Origin: Amycolatopsis coloradensis
GTDB taxonomy: Bacteria > Actinomycetota > Actinomycetes > Mycobacteriales > Pseudonocardiaceae
DNA: 64,000 bases
Assembly (NCBI RefSeq): GCF_037997115.1
Contig: NZ_CP150484.1
Location: 792,586-856,585, forward strand
Reading direction: 5' to 3'
Below the pieces are notes generated by a model that worked only from the letters and a program-made list of their open reading frames with translations, made no database searches and had not been told where the DNA came from. A program made the position numbers and the translations under genes. Positions 51,228-60,383 of this stretch are shown one piece after another (the stretch's first letter is position 1; each line of letters opens with the position of its first letter).

Positions 51228-52714
51228 CCACGGCCCGGGCCGAGCGAGCGGTCGACCGCGCCTGGCCGCTGCTGGCGGTACTCGGCGCCGGGCTCTTCCT
51301 CGTCGCGGTCGACGCGACCGTGCTGCACGTCGCGTTGCCCGACCTCGTCCGGCAGCTGCGGCCCGGCGCGGCGGCTCAGGTGTGGATCGTGGCGATCTAC
51401 CCGCTGACCGCCGCGCCGCTGCTGCTGCCGTTCGGGACCCTCGGCGACCGGTACGGACGGCGACGCGTGCTGGTCACCGGGTACGTCGTGTTCGGGATCG
51501 CGTCGCTGGGCTGCGCGTTCGCGCCGAACGTCCCGGCACTGCTGGGATTCCGCGCGTTGCTCGGCTGTGGCGGCGCGATGATCATGCCGGTGACGATGTC
51601 GCTGCTGCGCGAACTGTTCCCGGAGCAGAAGCATCGCCGCACGGCGATCGCGGTGTGCAGCGGGATCGCGGGCACCGGATCGGTGTTCGGGCCGATCCTC
51701 GGCGGAGTGCTCGTCGAGGCATGGGGCTGGCGGGCGACGTTCCTGCTGAATCCGCCGGTGATCCTGGCGGCGGTCGTGCTGGCACTGCGGTGGCTCCCCC
51801 GGAACCCTCCGGGACGGGGCTCGTGGGACGCGCTCAGCGCCACCCTCGCCGCGGGCGGTGTCCTCGGGATCGCTTTCGCCGTCGGGCATCCGGGCGCGTG
51901 GCCCACGGCCGTCGCGTCTGGTGCGACCGGATGTGTCCTCATCGGACTGTTCCTGCGCCGCCAGCGCCGGACCGATCCGCCGCTGCTGGACCTCACCCTG
52001 TTCCGGCGGCCGGGAGTGCGTGCCGCGGTGGGCGGGGTGCTGCTGGTGATGAGCACACTGGTCGGGCTGGGCCTGCTGTTCGCCCAGTACCTACAGGTGG
52101 TGCTCGGGCTTTCGCCCACCGCGGCGGCGAGCCGGTTGCTCTTGGTGCTGGGCGCTTCTGCCGTCGGCAGTGTCGTTACCCCGTCGCTGCTGGGACGCTA
52201 TGGCAACGCGCGGGTCCGCACGGCCGGGTTCGCCGTCGCGGCGGTGTCGTTGCTGGTCCCGGCGGCGGGATCGGCCGCGCTCACGTCGCCGGTGCTGCTC
52301 GGCGCCGGGCTGACGGGGCTGGGCCTGGGGATGGCTCTCGCGCTCACGTCGAGCACCGACACCCTGCTTTCGGCGACTTCGGCGGACCAGGCAGGCGGCG
52401 CCGCGGCGGTGGAGAAGACGGGCTACGAACTGGGCGCGGGCTTCGGGACGACGGTGTTCGGTTCCCTGGCCGCCGCGGTGTACGCGGGGCACTTGGCCGT
52501 CCCTGCCGGTGTACCGGAACCGGCGCGGCAACTGGCCTTGTCGGGGCCCGCTCAAGCCGAAGCGGCCACGTCCGGTCTCACGCCGCGTTTGGCCGGCGAG
52601 TTACTCGATGCCGCGAAGGCCGCCTGCACCACAGGATTGCAGGTGTCGGCGGCCGTCGCCTGTGGACTGTTCGTGGTGGCCGTCGTCGTCAGCGCGGGCG
52701 TGCCTCGTCGGTGA
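51224..52714 (+). CDS. DHA2-family (EmrB/QacA) MFS exporter
   Basis: 496 residues with about 14 predicted helices. Motif [20 protein letters not shown] near the start, [20 protein letters not shown] as motif A, and motif C-like [19 protein letters not shown] are visible. The GTG start overlaps the PKS stop (GTGA), so it is part of the same coupled operon and probably exports its product across the membrane, the step done by the RND protein MmpL3 in mycolate producers. Its 3' end overlaps the convergent VOC gene by 26 bases. Confidence 0.92.
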   Translation: MTTARAERAVDRAWPLLAVLGAGLFLVAVDATVLHVALPDLVRQLRPGAAAQVWIVAIYPLTAAPLLLPFGTLGDRYGRRRVLVTGYVVFGIASLGCAFAPNVPALLGFRALLGCGGAMIMPVTMSLLRELFPEQKHRRTAIAVCSGIAGTGSVFGPILGGVLVEAWGWRATFLLNPPVILAAVVLALRWLPRNPPGRGSWDALSATLAAGGVLGIAFAVGHPGAWPTAVASGATGCVLIGLFLRRQRRTDPPLLDLTLFRRPGVRAAVGGVLLVMSTLVGLGLLFAQYLQVVLGLSPTAAASRLLLVLGASAVGSVVTPSLLGRYGNARVRTAGFAVAAVSLLVPAAGSAALTSPVLLGAGLTGLGLGMALALTSSTDTLLSATSADQAGGAAAVEKTGYELGAGFGTTVFGSLAAAVYAGHLAVPAGVPEPARQLALSGPAQAEAATSGLTPRLAGELLDAAKAACTTGLQVSAAVACGLFVVAVVVSAGVPRR

Positions 52715-53108
52715 ACTGCTCGGCGAACTCCCCGGTCGGCGGGATCTCCTGGATCACGTCGATCAGCACGCCGTTGGGGTCGGCGACGATGAAGTGCCGC
52801 TGCCCGAAATCCTCGCTGCGCAAGGAAAGCGCCTCGGGCAGCCCCGCCTCCACGATCAGCCGCCGGTGCTCGGCGTCGACGTCATCGACCTCGAAGTTCA
52901 GCAACAGTCCCTGCACGGGTTTGCCCGCTCCGGCGGGAATGGTCTCGTGCCCGGGGGCGAGGATCGCCAGCTCCCACTCGCCGCGTTTGAGGCTGACATA
53001 CCAGTCGGCTTCGAAGGTGAGCTCGAAGCTGAAGTGGTCACAGTAGAAGTCCCGTGTTTCGGTGATCTTCTCGGTCATGAGAACGGGGTAGAAGCTGGTC
53101 AGACGCAT
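52689..53108 (-). CDS. VOC (glyoxalase/bleomycin-resistance fold) family protein
   Basis: 139 residues in the paired beta-alpha-beta-beta-beta fold: [40 protein letters not shown] and [20 protein letters not shown]. It may be a metal-dependent enzyme or a ligand-binding protective protein; the metal ligands are not fully assignable. It is divergent from the TetR gene and shares the double operator, so it is probably the main target of that repressor. Confidence 0.9.
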   Translation of the reverse strand: MRLTSFYPVLMTEKITETRDFYCDHFSFELTFEADWYVSLKRGEWELAILAPGHETIPAGAGKPVQGLLLNFEVDDVDAEHRRLIVEAGLPEALSLRSEDFGQRHFIVADPNGVLIDVIQEIPPTGEFAEQFTDEARPR

Positions 53109-53132
53109 GATGCCACCTTGCTCACGAACAAT

Positions 53133-53179
53133 ACCGACCGTCGGTTTGTTTCTCTGAAGTTAGCCAACCGACGGTCGGT
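53133..53179. promoter_or_regulatory. Pair of TetR-type operators between VOC and TetR genes
   Basis: ACCGACCGTCGGT (53133-53145) and its reverse complement ACCGACGGTCGGT (53167-53179) lie 21 bases apart in the 88-base divergent gap. Such near-palindromes are typical TetR-family operators, one near each start codon, consistent with repression of both genes. Confidence 0.8.
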
Positions 53180-53196
53180 ATGTCAAGATTCCGGCC

Positions 53197-53799
53197 ATGG
53201 CCCGCACGAAGCAGCAGCAACGCGAAGAGACGATGGAGGCGTTGACCGCCACTGCCCGGCGACTGTTCGCCGAGCACGGGTACGGCAAGGTGGGGCTGGA
53301 GACCATCGCGCAGACCGCGGGCGTGAGCAAAGGCGCGCTCTACCACCACTTCAGCAGCAAGTCGGACTTGTTCCGGCACGTGCTCGGCGTCGTGCAGCAC
53401 GACGTCGGCGAGCAGATCGCACGGGCCGCGGACGCCGCGCCGGACCCGTGGTCCGGGCTGCTCGCCGGCTGCCGCGCGTTCCTCGCCGCGGCGACCGATC
53501 CGGTGACTCAGCAGATCATGCTGCTGGACGGCCCTTCGGTGGTCGGCTGGCAGGATTGGCGCGAACTGGACGCGGAGTCGTCCGCCCGGCACCTCGCCGA
53601 AGCGCTGACCGAACTGATGGCCGAAGGTGTCCTGGCGAAGCGGCCCGTCGAACCGTTGGTACGCCTGCTTTCCGGCGCGATGAACGAGGCCGCCGTCTGG
53701 CTCGCCCACTCCCCCGACCCGAAGGCCGACCTCGCCGCGACCATGGACACGCTCACGCCGATGATCGAGGCGCTACGGCTTCCGGCCTCGCCCGCCTGA
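53197..53799 (+). CDS. TetR-family transcriptional repressor
   Basis: 200 residues. The N-terminal helix-turn-helix (about 8-55) reads RRLFAEHGYGKVGLETIAQT followed by AGVSKGALYHHFSSKSDLFR. The C-terminal ligand-binding domain is of the common TetR_C type (VTQQIMLLDGPSVVGWQDWR). It is divergent from the VOC gene over paired operators and probably autoregulates. The inducing ligand is unknown. Confidence 0.95.
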   Translation: MARTKQQQREETMEALTATARRLFAEHGYGKVGLETIAQTAGVSKGALYHHFSSKSDLFRHVLGVVQHDVGEQIARAADAAPDPWSGLLAGCRAFLAAATDPVTQQIMLLDGPSVVGWQDWRELDAESSARHLAEALTELMAEGVLAKRPVEPLVRLLSGAMNEAAVWLAHSPDPKADLAATMDTLTPMIEALRLPASPA

Positions 53800-53832
53800 G
53801 GTTCCCGCTTGGTGACGTACTGGCCCGAGGGT

Positions 53833-53851
53833 CGCGAAAGCCACTTTCGCG
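53833..53851. repeat. Short palindrome downstream of the TetR gene
   Basis: CGCGAAAG-CCA-CTTTCGCG, 8-bp arms and a 3-base loop, 34 bases past the TetR stop. It may act as its terminator; a further degenerate fragment resembling the 46-nt palindrome arm (GACCGTCCTATCGCTCACGA, near 53884) follows. Confidence 0.6.
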
Positions 53852-53910
53852 CCACCACCCGCGCGCCCAAGACGCCCTTGCCTGACCGTCCTATCGCTCA
53901 CGAAACGCGA

Positions 53911-53939
53911 AAGGCCCCACCCTCGCCGGGTGGGGCCTT
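53911..53939 (-). terminator. Terminator hairpin after the tRNA-Val genes
   Basis: Arms AAGGCCCCACCC and GGGTGGGGCCTT with a 5-base loop. Read on the minus strand it follows the tRNA-Val(CAC) gene by 8 bases and ends in CCTTTCG, fitting a factor-independent terminator of the tRNA transcript; it could also stop transcription from the TetR side. Confidence 0.75.
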
Positions 53940-53947
53940 CACTGCGG

Positions 53948-54019
53948 TGGGCGATACTGGGATCGAACCAGTGACCTCTTCGGTGTGAACGAAGCGCTCT
54001 CCCCCTGAGCTAATCGCCC
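53948..54019 (-). tRNA. tRNA-Val (anticodon CAC)
   Basis: 72-nt gene. The acceptor stem GGGCGAT/ATCGCCC pairs fully, the D-arm is TAGCTCAGGGGGAGAGC, the anticodon stem CTTCG/CGAAG holds loop TTCACAC (CAC), and the T-arm is ACTGGTTCGATCCCAGT. Discriminator A; the CCA end is not encoded. Confidence 0.96.
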
Positions 54020-54057
54020 GCGGTACGAACTCCGGTCCACCGGGGAAGCGAACCTGG

Positions 54058-54129
54058 TGCGCGATACTGGGATTGAACCAGTGACCTCTTCCGTGTCAGG
54101 GAAGCGCTCTCCCGCTGAGCTAAACGCGC
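54058..54129 (-). tRNA. tRNA-Val (anticodon GAC)
   Basis: 72-nt gene, 38 bases upstream of the CAC gene on the same strand. The acceptor is GCGCGTT/ATCGCGC with a U6:U67 mismatch, the D-arm is TAGCTCAGCGGGAGAGC, the anticodon stem CTTCC/GGAAG holds loop CTGACAC (GAC), and the T-arm is ACTGGTTCAATCCCAGT. Discriminator A; the CCA end is not encoded. The two genes are probably cotranscribed. Confidence 0.95.
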
Positions 54130-54209
54130 GTGGTGTTTCGTTCGTACTGACGATAGCTTAGCGGACCCCGTTTCCGGGGCTGTCACAGGGGGTTGCCTAC
54201 CCGCGTGGC

Positions 54210-56054
54210 TCAGGGTTTCGGCAGCCGCGAGGCGACCGAACCCGCGATCTCCTTCGCCCGGTCGCAAGGGCTTCCGCTCCCCTCACGCGCCAGCAAGCGG
54301 ACCGCGACGTGTTCGGCTTCGCGGTCCGGCAGCGGGCGATGCTGCCAGGTGACGGCGCAGTTCGAGTCGCCGAACTCCCGCATGTCGCCGGTGACACCGC
54401 TGCCGAGATCGACCGGCGAACCCTCCGGCGCGTAGGAACCTCGCTGCAACTCGACGGTCAGGGTGTCCCCGCCGCCCACCCACTCGCAGATCCGCAGCGT
54501 CCGCGGGGCCGGCTGCGCGTTGGGCATGGTCTTGCCGAGCACCGCCGGGTCGGCGATCGTGCACGGATCGAGCGGGAGAAGGCTCGCCGGATCACCCGCG
54601 CGGTCGACCTCGTGCGTGCGCAGCCGGGTGAGCGCGGCGGTCAGCATGTCGTCGGCCGCCTTGCAGGGATCACCCTCCCGGCCGGGGTGGGAGACGACGA
54701 CGCCGAGCCGCCGGTCCGCGGGCAACTGGGCGACGGAGTCGCATCCGCCGCTGATCGTGCTGCGCAGCAACGGAAGTCCTTCGGCCGTGCGATCCGTCCG
54801 TTCGAGGCTGCTGGTGCTCACCCCTTCGCCGAGCCGGAGTTCGAAGGTGACGCCCTTGAGACCGGTGTACTTGCAGCGGGCCGGGTAGATCGGGTCGGTA
54901 TCCGGTTTCAGGGTGCCGAACTCCTGCACGAACCGGCCCGCGAGCACCTTGCACGGATCCACCAGGCGCAGGCGTTCCGCGCCGAGCGCGTCGGTCGCCG
55001 ACAGCGAAGTCGTCCCGGGGTTCTCCGGCTTGGCGTAGTCCGCGATGGTGAGGCCTAGCGCGACCATCCCCGAAACGACGAGCAGGACGACCGCGGCGAG
55101 CGAGCCGAACAGGATCTTCTTCGTCCGCGGCGCCATCTTCTTGGGCGGCGGGCGCCAGATCGGCAGCGGCAGGGCCAGCACCGAGCGTACTTCGGCGTCC
55201 TGTTGCCGGATCCGGGCGTGCACGGCGGGCGGCCAGGGCACCGCGCCCGGAGGCACTGGGCCGAGGAAGTCCAGAATCTGTTCCGGAGCCGGCCGTCGTG
55301 CGGGGTCCTTGGCCAGACAAGGCTCGGCGATCCGCCGGATCTCGTCCGGGACGTCGCTGAAATCCGCCGCGGCGTGCACGACGTTATACAGGGTCTGCGG
55401 CGCGGTCGGGCCGGTGAAGGGGCCGCGTCCGGTCGCGGCCATGACCAGGATCGCGCCGAGGGAGAACACGTCGCTCGCGCCGGTGATCCGCCCACTGCCC
55501 GCCTGTTCCGGCGACATGAACGCGGGCGAACCGATGATCGCGCCGGTTCCGGTGAGATCCTGCGCGTCCTCCGCCACCCGCGCGATACCGAAGTCGATCA
55601 CCCTGGGGCCGTCACTCGTCAGGATGATGTTGCTGGGCTTCAGATCTCGGTGGATCAGTCCGGCGCGGTGGATCTCGGTCAACGCCGCGGCGAGCCCGGA
55701 CGCCAGCAGCCGCACCGACTCGACGGGCAGCGGCCCGGCACCGTCCACGGCCTCCTTCAAGGACGGTCCGGTGACGAAGACCGAGGCGAGCCACGGGCTT
55801 TCCGCTTCCGCGTCGGCGTCCATGACGGCGGCCGTGTAGGCGCCGGAGACGAGCCGCGACGTGGCGACCTCCCGCCGGAACCGTTCACGGAAGCGTGGAT
55901 CGTGCGCGAACTGGGCGTGCAGCTGTTTGACGGCGACGAGCCTGCCGTCCGGGGCGAGGCCGAGCACGACGCGGCCCATCCCGCCTTCACCGAGTTCGGC
56001 GATGATCCGGTACGGGCCGATCTGCCGGGGTTCGCCGGGGTTCAACGGTTTCAC
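54210..56054 (-). CDS. Receptor Ser/Thr protein kinase (second of tandem pair)
   Basis: 614 residues. Kinase domain (about 12-270): LGEGGMGRVVLG, LVAVKQLH, LIHRDLKPSNIIL, VIDFGIARV, GSPAFMSPEQAG. A juxtamembrane linker, one membrane helix (about 315-340; KKILFGSLAAVVLLVVSGMV) and an extracytoplasmic part with two Cys-containing repeats of DUF3558-like look (VDPCKVLAGRF... and LDPCTIADPAV...) follow. The GTG start is nine bases after the stop of the paralogous kinase upstream. It probably senses an envelope ligand. No PASTA repeats. Confidence 0.93.
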   Translation of the reverse strand: MKPLNPGEPRQIGPYRIIAELGEGGMGRVVLGLAPDGRLVAVKQLHAQFAHDPRFRERFRREVATSRLVSGAYTAAVMDADAEAESPWLASVFVTGPSLKEAVDGAGPLPVESVRLLASGLAAALTEIHRAGLIHRDLKPSNIILTSDGPRVIDFGIARVAEDAQDLTGTGAIIGSPAFMSPEQAGSGRITGASDVFSLGAILVMAATGRGPFTGPTAPQTLYNVVHAAADFSDVPDEIRRIAEPCLAKDPARRPAPEQILDFLGPVPPGAVPWPPAVHARIRQQDAEVRSVLALPLPIWRPPPKKMAPRTKKILFGSLAAVVLLVVSGMVALGLTIADYAKPENPGTTSLSATDALGAERLRLVDPCKVLAGRFVQEFGTLKPDTDPIYPARCKYTGLKGVTFELRLGEGVSTSSLERTDRTAEGLPLLRSTISGGCDSVAQLPADRRLGVVVSHPGREGDPCKAADDMLTAALTRLRTHEVDRAGDPASLLPLDPCTIADPAVLGKTMPNAQPAPRTLRICEWVGGGDTLTVELQRGSYAPEGSPVDLGSGVTGDMREFGDSNCAVTWQHRPLPDREAEHVAVRLLAREGSGSPCDRAKEIAGSVASRLPKP

Positions 56055-56063
56055 TGGTCAGCC

Positions 56064-57941
56064 CTAGGATTTCGGAAGTTTCGGCAGCAGGGCCCCGGCG
56101 AAGCCCTTCGCCTTTTCACAGGCTTCGTCGGCGGTCATCTTCGTACCACTGGTCCCGACCGTCAGCTCGACGTTCTCCCCGTCGCGGTCGCTGACGGACC
56201 GGTGCTGCCAGGTCAGCGAGCAGGTGGAGCGCGCGATGCCGTCGTCCACCTTGGCCAGGTACACCTTGGCGCCGCCGAGATCCAGGGTGGCGGCCTCCGT
56301 GTAGTACGAGTCCTTCGATTGCGCGGGCGGGTACGCGCGCACGAAGCTCAGGCGGACGCTGCCCGCCGCGTCGTACCGGCATTGGTGCAGGTGTTCGCGG
56401 ATCGTTTCGACGACCGGGCCGATCAGCCGGTCCGTGGTCGCGGGGCCGAGCAGCGCGCACGGGTCCAGCGGAGCCAGTGTGCCCGCCGGGAGTTCGCGTT
56501 CGTGGCCTCCGGCGCGGATCCGTTCGACCGCGTCGGCGAGCGCCGCCTTGACCACCGAACACGCGTGGTCCTTTGTGGGCATCGAGTTCACGTCGACGCT
56601 GAGCTTGGTGTTCGGCAGGCCGCTGACCGGGACGGCGACCGCGCACGCGTCGTCGGACCCCTTGACGCGCAGCGGAAGCCCTTCCAGCTCGCCGCCGGCT
56701 TCGCCCTCGACCAGGTCGCCGCCGACGCTCAGCTCCAGCCACTTACCCGACGGCGAGGAGTACGTGCACGAGTCGAACTGGATGTCGATCTCCGTGCTCA
56801 GCTTGCCGAACCCGGGCACGTCCCGGCCCGCGAGCACCTTGCACAGGTCGACCCGGCGCAGGTTGTCCGGGCCGAGCGGATCCTGGTTGACCGGGGTGGC
56901 GACCGGTTCGTCCGGTCGCGGTGACGAACTCGGCGCGATGGCGGCCGGAGGCGGGTCGTCCCCGGACAGCGAGATCGCCGCGACGGTGCCGCCGACCAGC
57001 AGCACCACGGCGGCCGCGGCCAGTCCCGCGTACCGGCGGGATCGCTTCGGCGGCGGCGGGTTCAGCAGCCGCCGGACCTCGGCCTGCTGTGTCTCGATGA
57101 GATGCGACACCACCGGCGGCCACGGGCCGGTCGTCGGCGGGATCGGGCCGAGCCGCTCCAGCACCCAGGCGGGTGACGGCCGGTCCGCCGGGTTCTTCGC
57201 CAGGCACGGTTCGACGATCTGCCGCAGCTCAGGCGCCAACTGCCGCAAATCGGGCTGGAGGTGCACGACGTTGTACAAGGTGTGCGGAGTGGACGTCCCG
57301 GTGAAGGGGCCGCGTCCGGTCGCGGCCATCACCAGCAGCGCGCCGAACGAGAACAGGTCGCTCGCCGGGGTCAGCGGCTTCCCCTCGGCCTGTTCCGGGG
57401 ACATGAACCCGGGCGAACCGATGACGGCGCCGGTGTGCGTGAGCTCGGAGTCGCCTTCGACGGCGCGCGCGATCCCGAAGTCGATCACCCTGGGGCCGTC
57501 ACCGGTGAGAATGACGTTGCTGGGCTTCAGATCGCGGTGGATCAGCCCGGCACGGTGGATGTCGCCCAGCGCCAGCGCGAGCCCGGCGGCGAGATGGCGG
57601 ACCGCCATCGGCGGCAGCGGGCCGGCGGCGGAGACCGCCTCCGACAGTGCGGGTCCGGGCACGAACACCGACGCCAGCCACGGTGTCGGCGCGTTCGGGT
57701 CGGCGTCCATGACCGGTGCGGTGTACGCGCCGGACACCAGACGGGACGTTTCGACCTCCCGGCGGAACCGCTCGCGGAAGCCGGGGTCCTGGGCGAAACC
57801 CGGGTGGACCTGCTTGATCGCGACCAGGCGCCCGTCGGCGGAGATCCCGAGCAGCACCCGGCCCATCCCGCCCTCGCCGAGCGCGGCGAACACCCGGTAG
57901 CGCCCCACGCCGGTGGGTTCGCCGGTGTTCAACGGCTTCAC
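56064..57941 (-). CDS. Receptor Ser/Thr protein kinase (first of tandem pair)
   Basis: 625 residues, clearly paralogous to the next kinase throughout. Kinase motifs: LGEGGMGRVLLG, LVAIKQVH, LIHRDLKPSNVIL, VIDFGIARAV, GSPGFMSPEQAEG. One membrane helix (about 310-335; AGLAAAAVVLLVGGTVAAIS) and an outside region again with two repeats (VDLCKVLAGRDV... and LDPCALLGPATT...) follow. The GTG at 57941 follows GGGGGG; a much longer upstream in-frame extension is only antisense of the copper ATPase. The outside halves differ more than the kinase halves, suggesting different ligands. Confidence 0.93.
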   Translation of the reverse strand: MKPLNTGEPTGVGRYRVFAALGEGGMGRVLLGISADGRLVAIKQVHPGFAQDPGFRERFRREVETSRLVSGAYTAPVMDADPNAPTPWLASVFVPGPALSEAVSAAGPLPPMAVRHLAAGLALALGDIHRAGLIHRDLKPSNVILTGDGPRVIDFGIARAVEGDSELTHTGAVIGSPGFMSPEQAEGKPLTPASDLFSFGALLVMAATGRGPFTGTSTPHTLYNVVHLQPDLRQLAPELRQIVEPCLAKNPADRPSPAWVLERLGPIPPTTGPWPPVVSHLIETQQAEVRRLLNPPPPKRSRRYAGLAAAAVVLLVGGTVAAISLSGDDPPPAAIAPSSSPRPDEPVATPVNQDPLGPDNLRRVDLCKVLAGRDVPGFGKLSTEIDIQFDSCTYSSPSGKWLELSVGGDLVEGEAGGELEGLPLRVKGSDDACAVAVPVSGLPNTKLSVDVNSMPTKDHACSVVKAALADAVERIRAGGHERELPAGTLAPLDPCALLGPATTDRLIGPVVETIREHLHQCRYDAAGSVRLSFVRAYPPAQSKDSYYTEAATLDLGGAKVYLAKVDDGIARSTCSLTWQHRSVSDRDGENVELTVGTSGTKMTADEACEKAKGFAGALLPKLPKS

Positions 57942-57991
57942 GAAGGCCCCCCTTGTCCCGAGGGGCGATGGTACAAAACCACCCGCAAGTG

Positions 57992-60220
57992 TCACGCGGC
58001 GCGTCGGTCCGCCCGGCCGAAGTCCTTGAGCCGGAGGCTGTTGGACACGACGAGCACCGACGACAGCGACATCGCCGCCCCGGCGATCAGCGGGTTCAGC
58101 AGGCCGAGCGCGGCCAGCGGGATCGCGGCGACGTTGTACCCGAACGCCCAGGCCAGGTTCCCCCGGATGATCCGCAGGGTGCGGTCGGCGAGCCGGATGG
58201 CGTCGGGGACCACGCGCAGATCTTCGCGGACCAGCACCATGTCGGCCGAGCGCACCGCGATGTCGCTGCCCTGCGCCATCGCCATGCCGAGATCCGCGGT
58301 GGCCAGCGCCGGGCCGTCGTTGATCCCGTCGCCGACCATCGCGACCCGCGCTCCCCCGGCCCGCAGTTCCTCGATGACCGCGGCCTTCTCCGCGGGCAGC
58401 ACTCCGGCGCGCACGTCGGAGACGCCGATCTCGTCCGCGACCACGCGGGCGGCGGCTTCGTTGTCGCCGGTCAGCAGCACGGTCCGCAGGCCGAGCGCGT
58501 GCAGGGCGTCGACAGCGGCTCGTGCCGACGGCTTCACGACGTCCCGGACCGCGAGCTGCCCGGCGATCCGGCCGTCGACCGCGACGAGGACCGCCGTGGT
58601 GCCGTCCTCCGCCGTGAAGTCGTCGGGGACGGCGATCCCGCGTTCGGCGAACAAGCGCGCGTTGCCGACGAGGACCTCCTGCCCCGCGACCTCGCCCTGC
58701 GCGCCGAGCCCTGGCAGTGCGCCGAATCCTTCGACCGGGGGCAGATCCGGCAGTTCCGCCCGCGCCGCGGTCACCACGGCCGCCGCGATCGCGTGCTCCG
58801 AACCGGCCTCCACGGCCCCGGCGAACCGCAGCACCTCGCCGAGGGTGAACCCGTCGGCGGGGCGGCACGCGGTGACGGTCATCTTCCCGGTGGTGACGGT
58901 GCCGGTCTTGTCCAGTACGACGGTGTCCACCGTGCGGCTCGCCTCGAGCGCGTCCGGCCCCTTGATGAGGATGCCGAGCTGAGCGCCGCGGCCGACCCCG
59001 GCCATCAACGCGGTCGGCGTCGCCAGCCCGAGCGCGCACGGGCAGGCGATGATGAGGACGGCGACGGCCGCCGCGAACCCTTCGCGGGCGGGTGCCCCGC
59101 CGAGCAGCCAGGCCGCGAGCGTCACCATCGCCACGCCGAGCACGGCGGGGACGAACACCGCGCAGATCCGGTCGACCAGCCGTTGCACCGCGGCCTTGCG
59201 GGCCTGCGCGCGTTCGGCCAGCGCGGTCATCTGGGCCAGCTGCGTATGCGTGCCGACCGCGGTCGCGCGGACGACGAGCCTGCCGTCCCGGTTCACCGAA
59301 GCACCGACGACCCGGTCCCCGGTGGCGACTTCCGCGGGCACCGGCTCACCGGTCACCGCACTCACGTCCACAGTAGACAGTCCGCTGTGGACGACTCCGT
59401 CGGCGGCGATCGACTCCCCCGGCTTTACCACGAACAGGTCCCCGACGGCCAGTTCGCCGACCGGGACCATGCGCTCGACGCCGTCCCGCAGCACCCGGAC
59501 GTCCTTGGCGGCCAGGGCGTCCAGCGCGGCCAGGAGTCCGGCGGCACTGCGCCTGGACCGGCTCTCGAAATACCGGCCCGCCAGGAGGAAGGTGGTCACA
59601 CCGGCGGCGACGTCGAGGTAGATCGCGTCGGCGCCGGCCGCCGTCGGGCCGAAGCCGATCCAGTACCCGGGTTCCGTGCCGCCCGCGAAGGCGGACCACG
59701 CCGACCACGCGAACGACGAGAGCACGCCCAGCGACACCAAGGTGTCCATACTGGACGATCGATGACGGAGGTTCCGCAGCGTGGCACGGTGGAACGGCAG
59801 CGCGGACCAGAACACCACGGGAACGGCCAAGGCGAGGCACAGCAGTTCCCAGCCGGGGAACCGCAGCCGCGGCACCAGCGCGAGGGTGATCGAGAGGTTC
59901 CCCAGCGGGATCGCCAGCAGCGCGGCGACGACCAGCCGTCGCCGGAGATCCCGGACCCGGGCGAAGCCGATGTCGGGATCCTCTTCGCCGCGAAGCTCCG
60001 CGGTGTAGCCGGATTTGCGGACCCGCTCGATGAGCACGTCGTCAGCCAGCGCCGCGGGCACCTGCACGGTGGCGCGCTCGGTCGCGTAGTTCACCGACGC
60101 GCGCACCCCGTCCAGCTTGTTCAGCGTGCGTTCCACCCGCGCCGAACAAGCGGCGCAGGTCATCCCCGACACGGTCAGTTCCACCGTGCGGACGGCGGCC
60201 TCCGGCGCGGAAATCGTCAT
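57992..60220 (-). CDS. copA: Copper-exporting P1B-type ATPase
   Basis: 742 residues. An N-terminal HMA domain with metal-binding GMTCAAC (CxxC, 22-25), the actuator motif AVTGEPVP, the membrane ion site IACPCALGLATP, phosphorylation site VVLDKTGTVTTG, and the hinge MVGDGINDGPALATADLGMA are present. The last helices have the Cu+ signature residues GYNVAAIPLA and MSLSSVLVVSNSLRL, which places it in the P1B-1 group. It pumps Cu+ out of the cytoplasm using ATP. No copZ or csoR is adjacent, which is unusual but not rare. Confidence 0.95.
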   Translation of the reverse strand: MTISAPEAAVRTVELTVSGMTCAACSARVERTLNKLDGVRASVNYATERATVQVPAALADDVLIERVRKSGYTAELRGEEDPDIGFARVRDLRRRLVVAALLAIPLGNLSITLALVPRLRFPGWELLCLALAVPVVFWSALPFHRATLRNLRHRSSSMDTLVSLGVLSSFAWSAWSAFAGGTEPGYWIGFGPTAAGADAIYLDVAAGVTTFLLAGRYFESRSRRSAAGLLAALDALAAKDVRVLRDGVERMVPVGELAVGDLFVVKPGESIAADGVVHSGLSTVDVSAVTGEPVPAEVATGDRVVGASVNRDGRLVVRATAVGTHTQLAQMTALAERAQARKAAVQRLVDRICAVFVPAVLGVAMVTLAAWLLGGAPAREGFAAAVAVLIIACPCALGLATPTALMAGVGRGAQLGILIKGPDALEASRTVDTVVLDKTGTVTTGKMTVTACRPADGFTLGEVLRFAGAVEAGSEHAIAAAVVTAARAELPDLPPVEGFGALPGLGAQGEVAGQEVLVGNARLFAERGIAVPDDFTAEDGTTAVLVAVDGRIAGQLAVRDVVKPSARAAVDALHALGLRTVLLTGDNEAAARVVADEIGVSDVRAGVLPAEKAAVIEELRAGGARVAMVGDGINDGPALATADLGMAMAQGSDIAVRSADMVLVREDLRVVPDAIRLADRTLRIIRGNLAWAFGYNVAAIPLAALGLLNPLIAGAAMSLSSVLVVSNSLRLKDFGRADRRAA

Positions 60221-60383
60221 TTCGTGGCACTCCCAGGATTCACCAGTGGTTCCTCGGTGGCGGAACAGGTGTCCGGGTCGTGTCGCGAGGCAGATTACCG
60301 CCGCCGGGAACCGGAGCCGCCGTCGGCCCGACTACTGCGGTGGTGGTGGAAACAGATGTCCGGGTGGTGCCGTGGGTGGCCGA

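Noticed and set aside
41051..52714. Genuine mycolic acid biosynthesis locus, implying a mycolate-containing genus
   Set aside because: No accD4, mmpL3, Rv3802c or arabinogalactan genes are adjacent, the synthase is much shorter than Pks13 and the exporter is MFS; a related but distinct lipid pathway is the safer reading.
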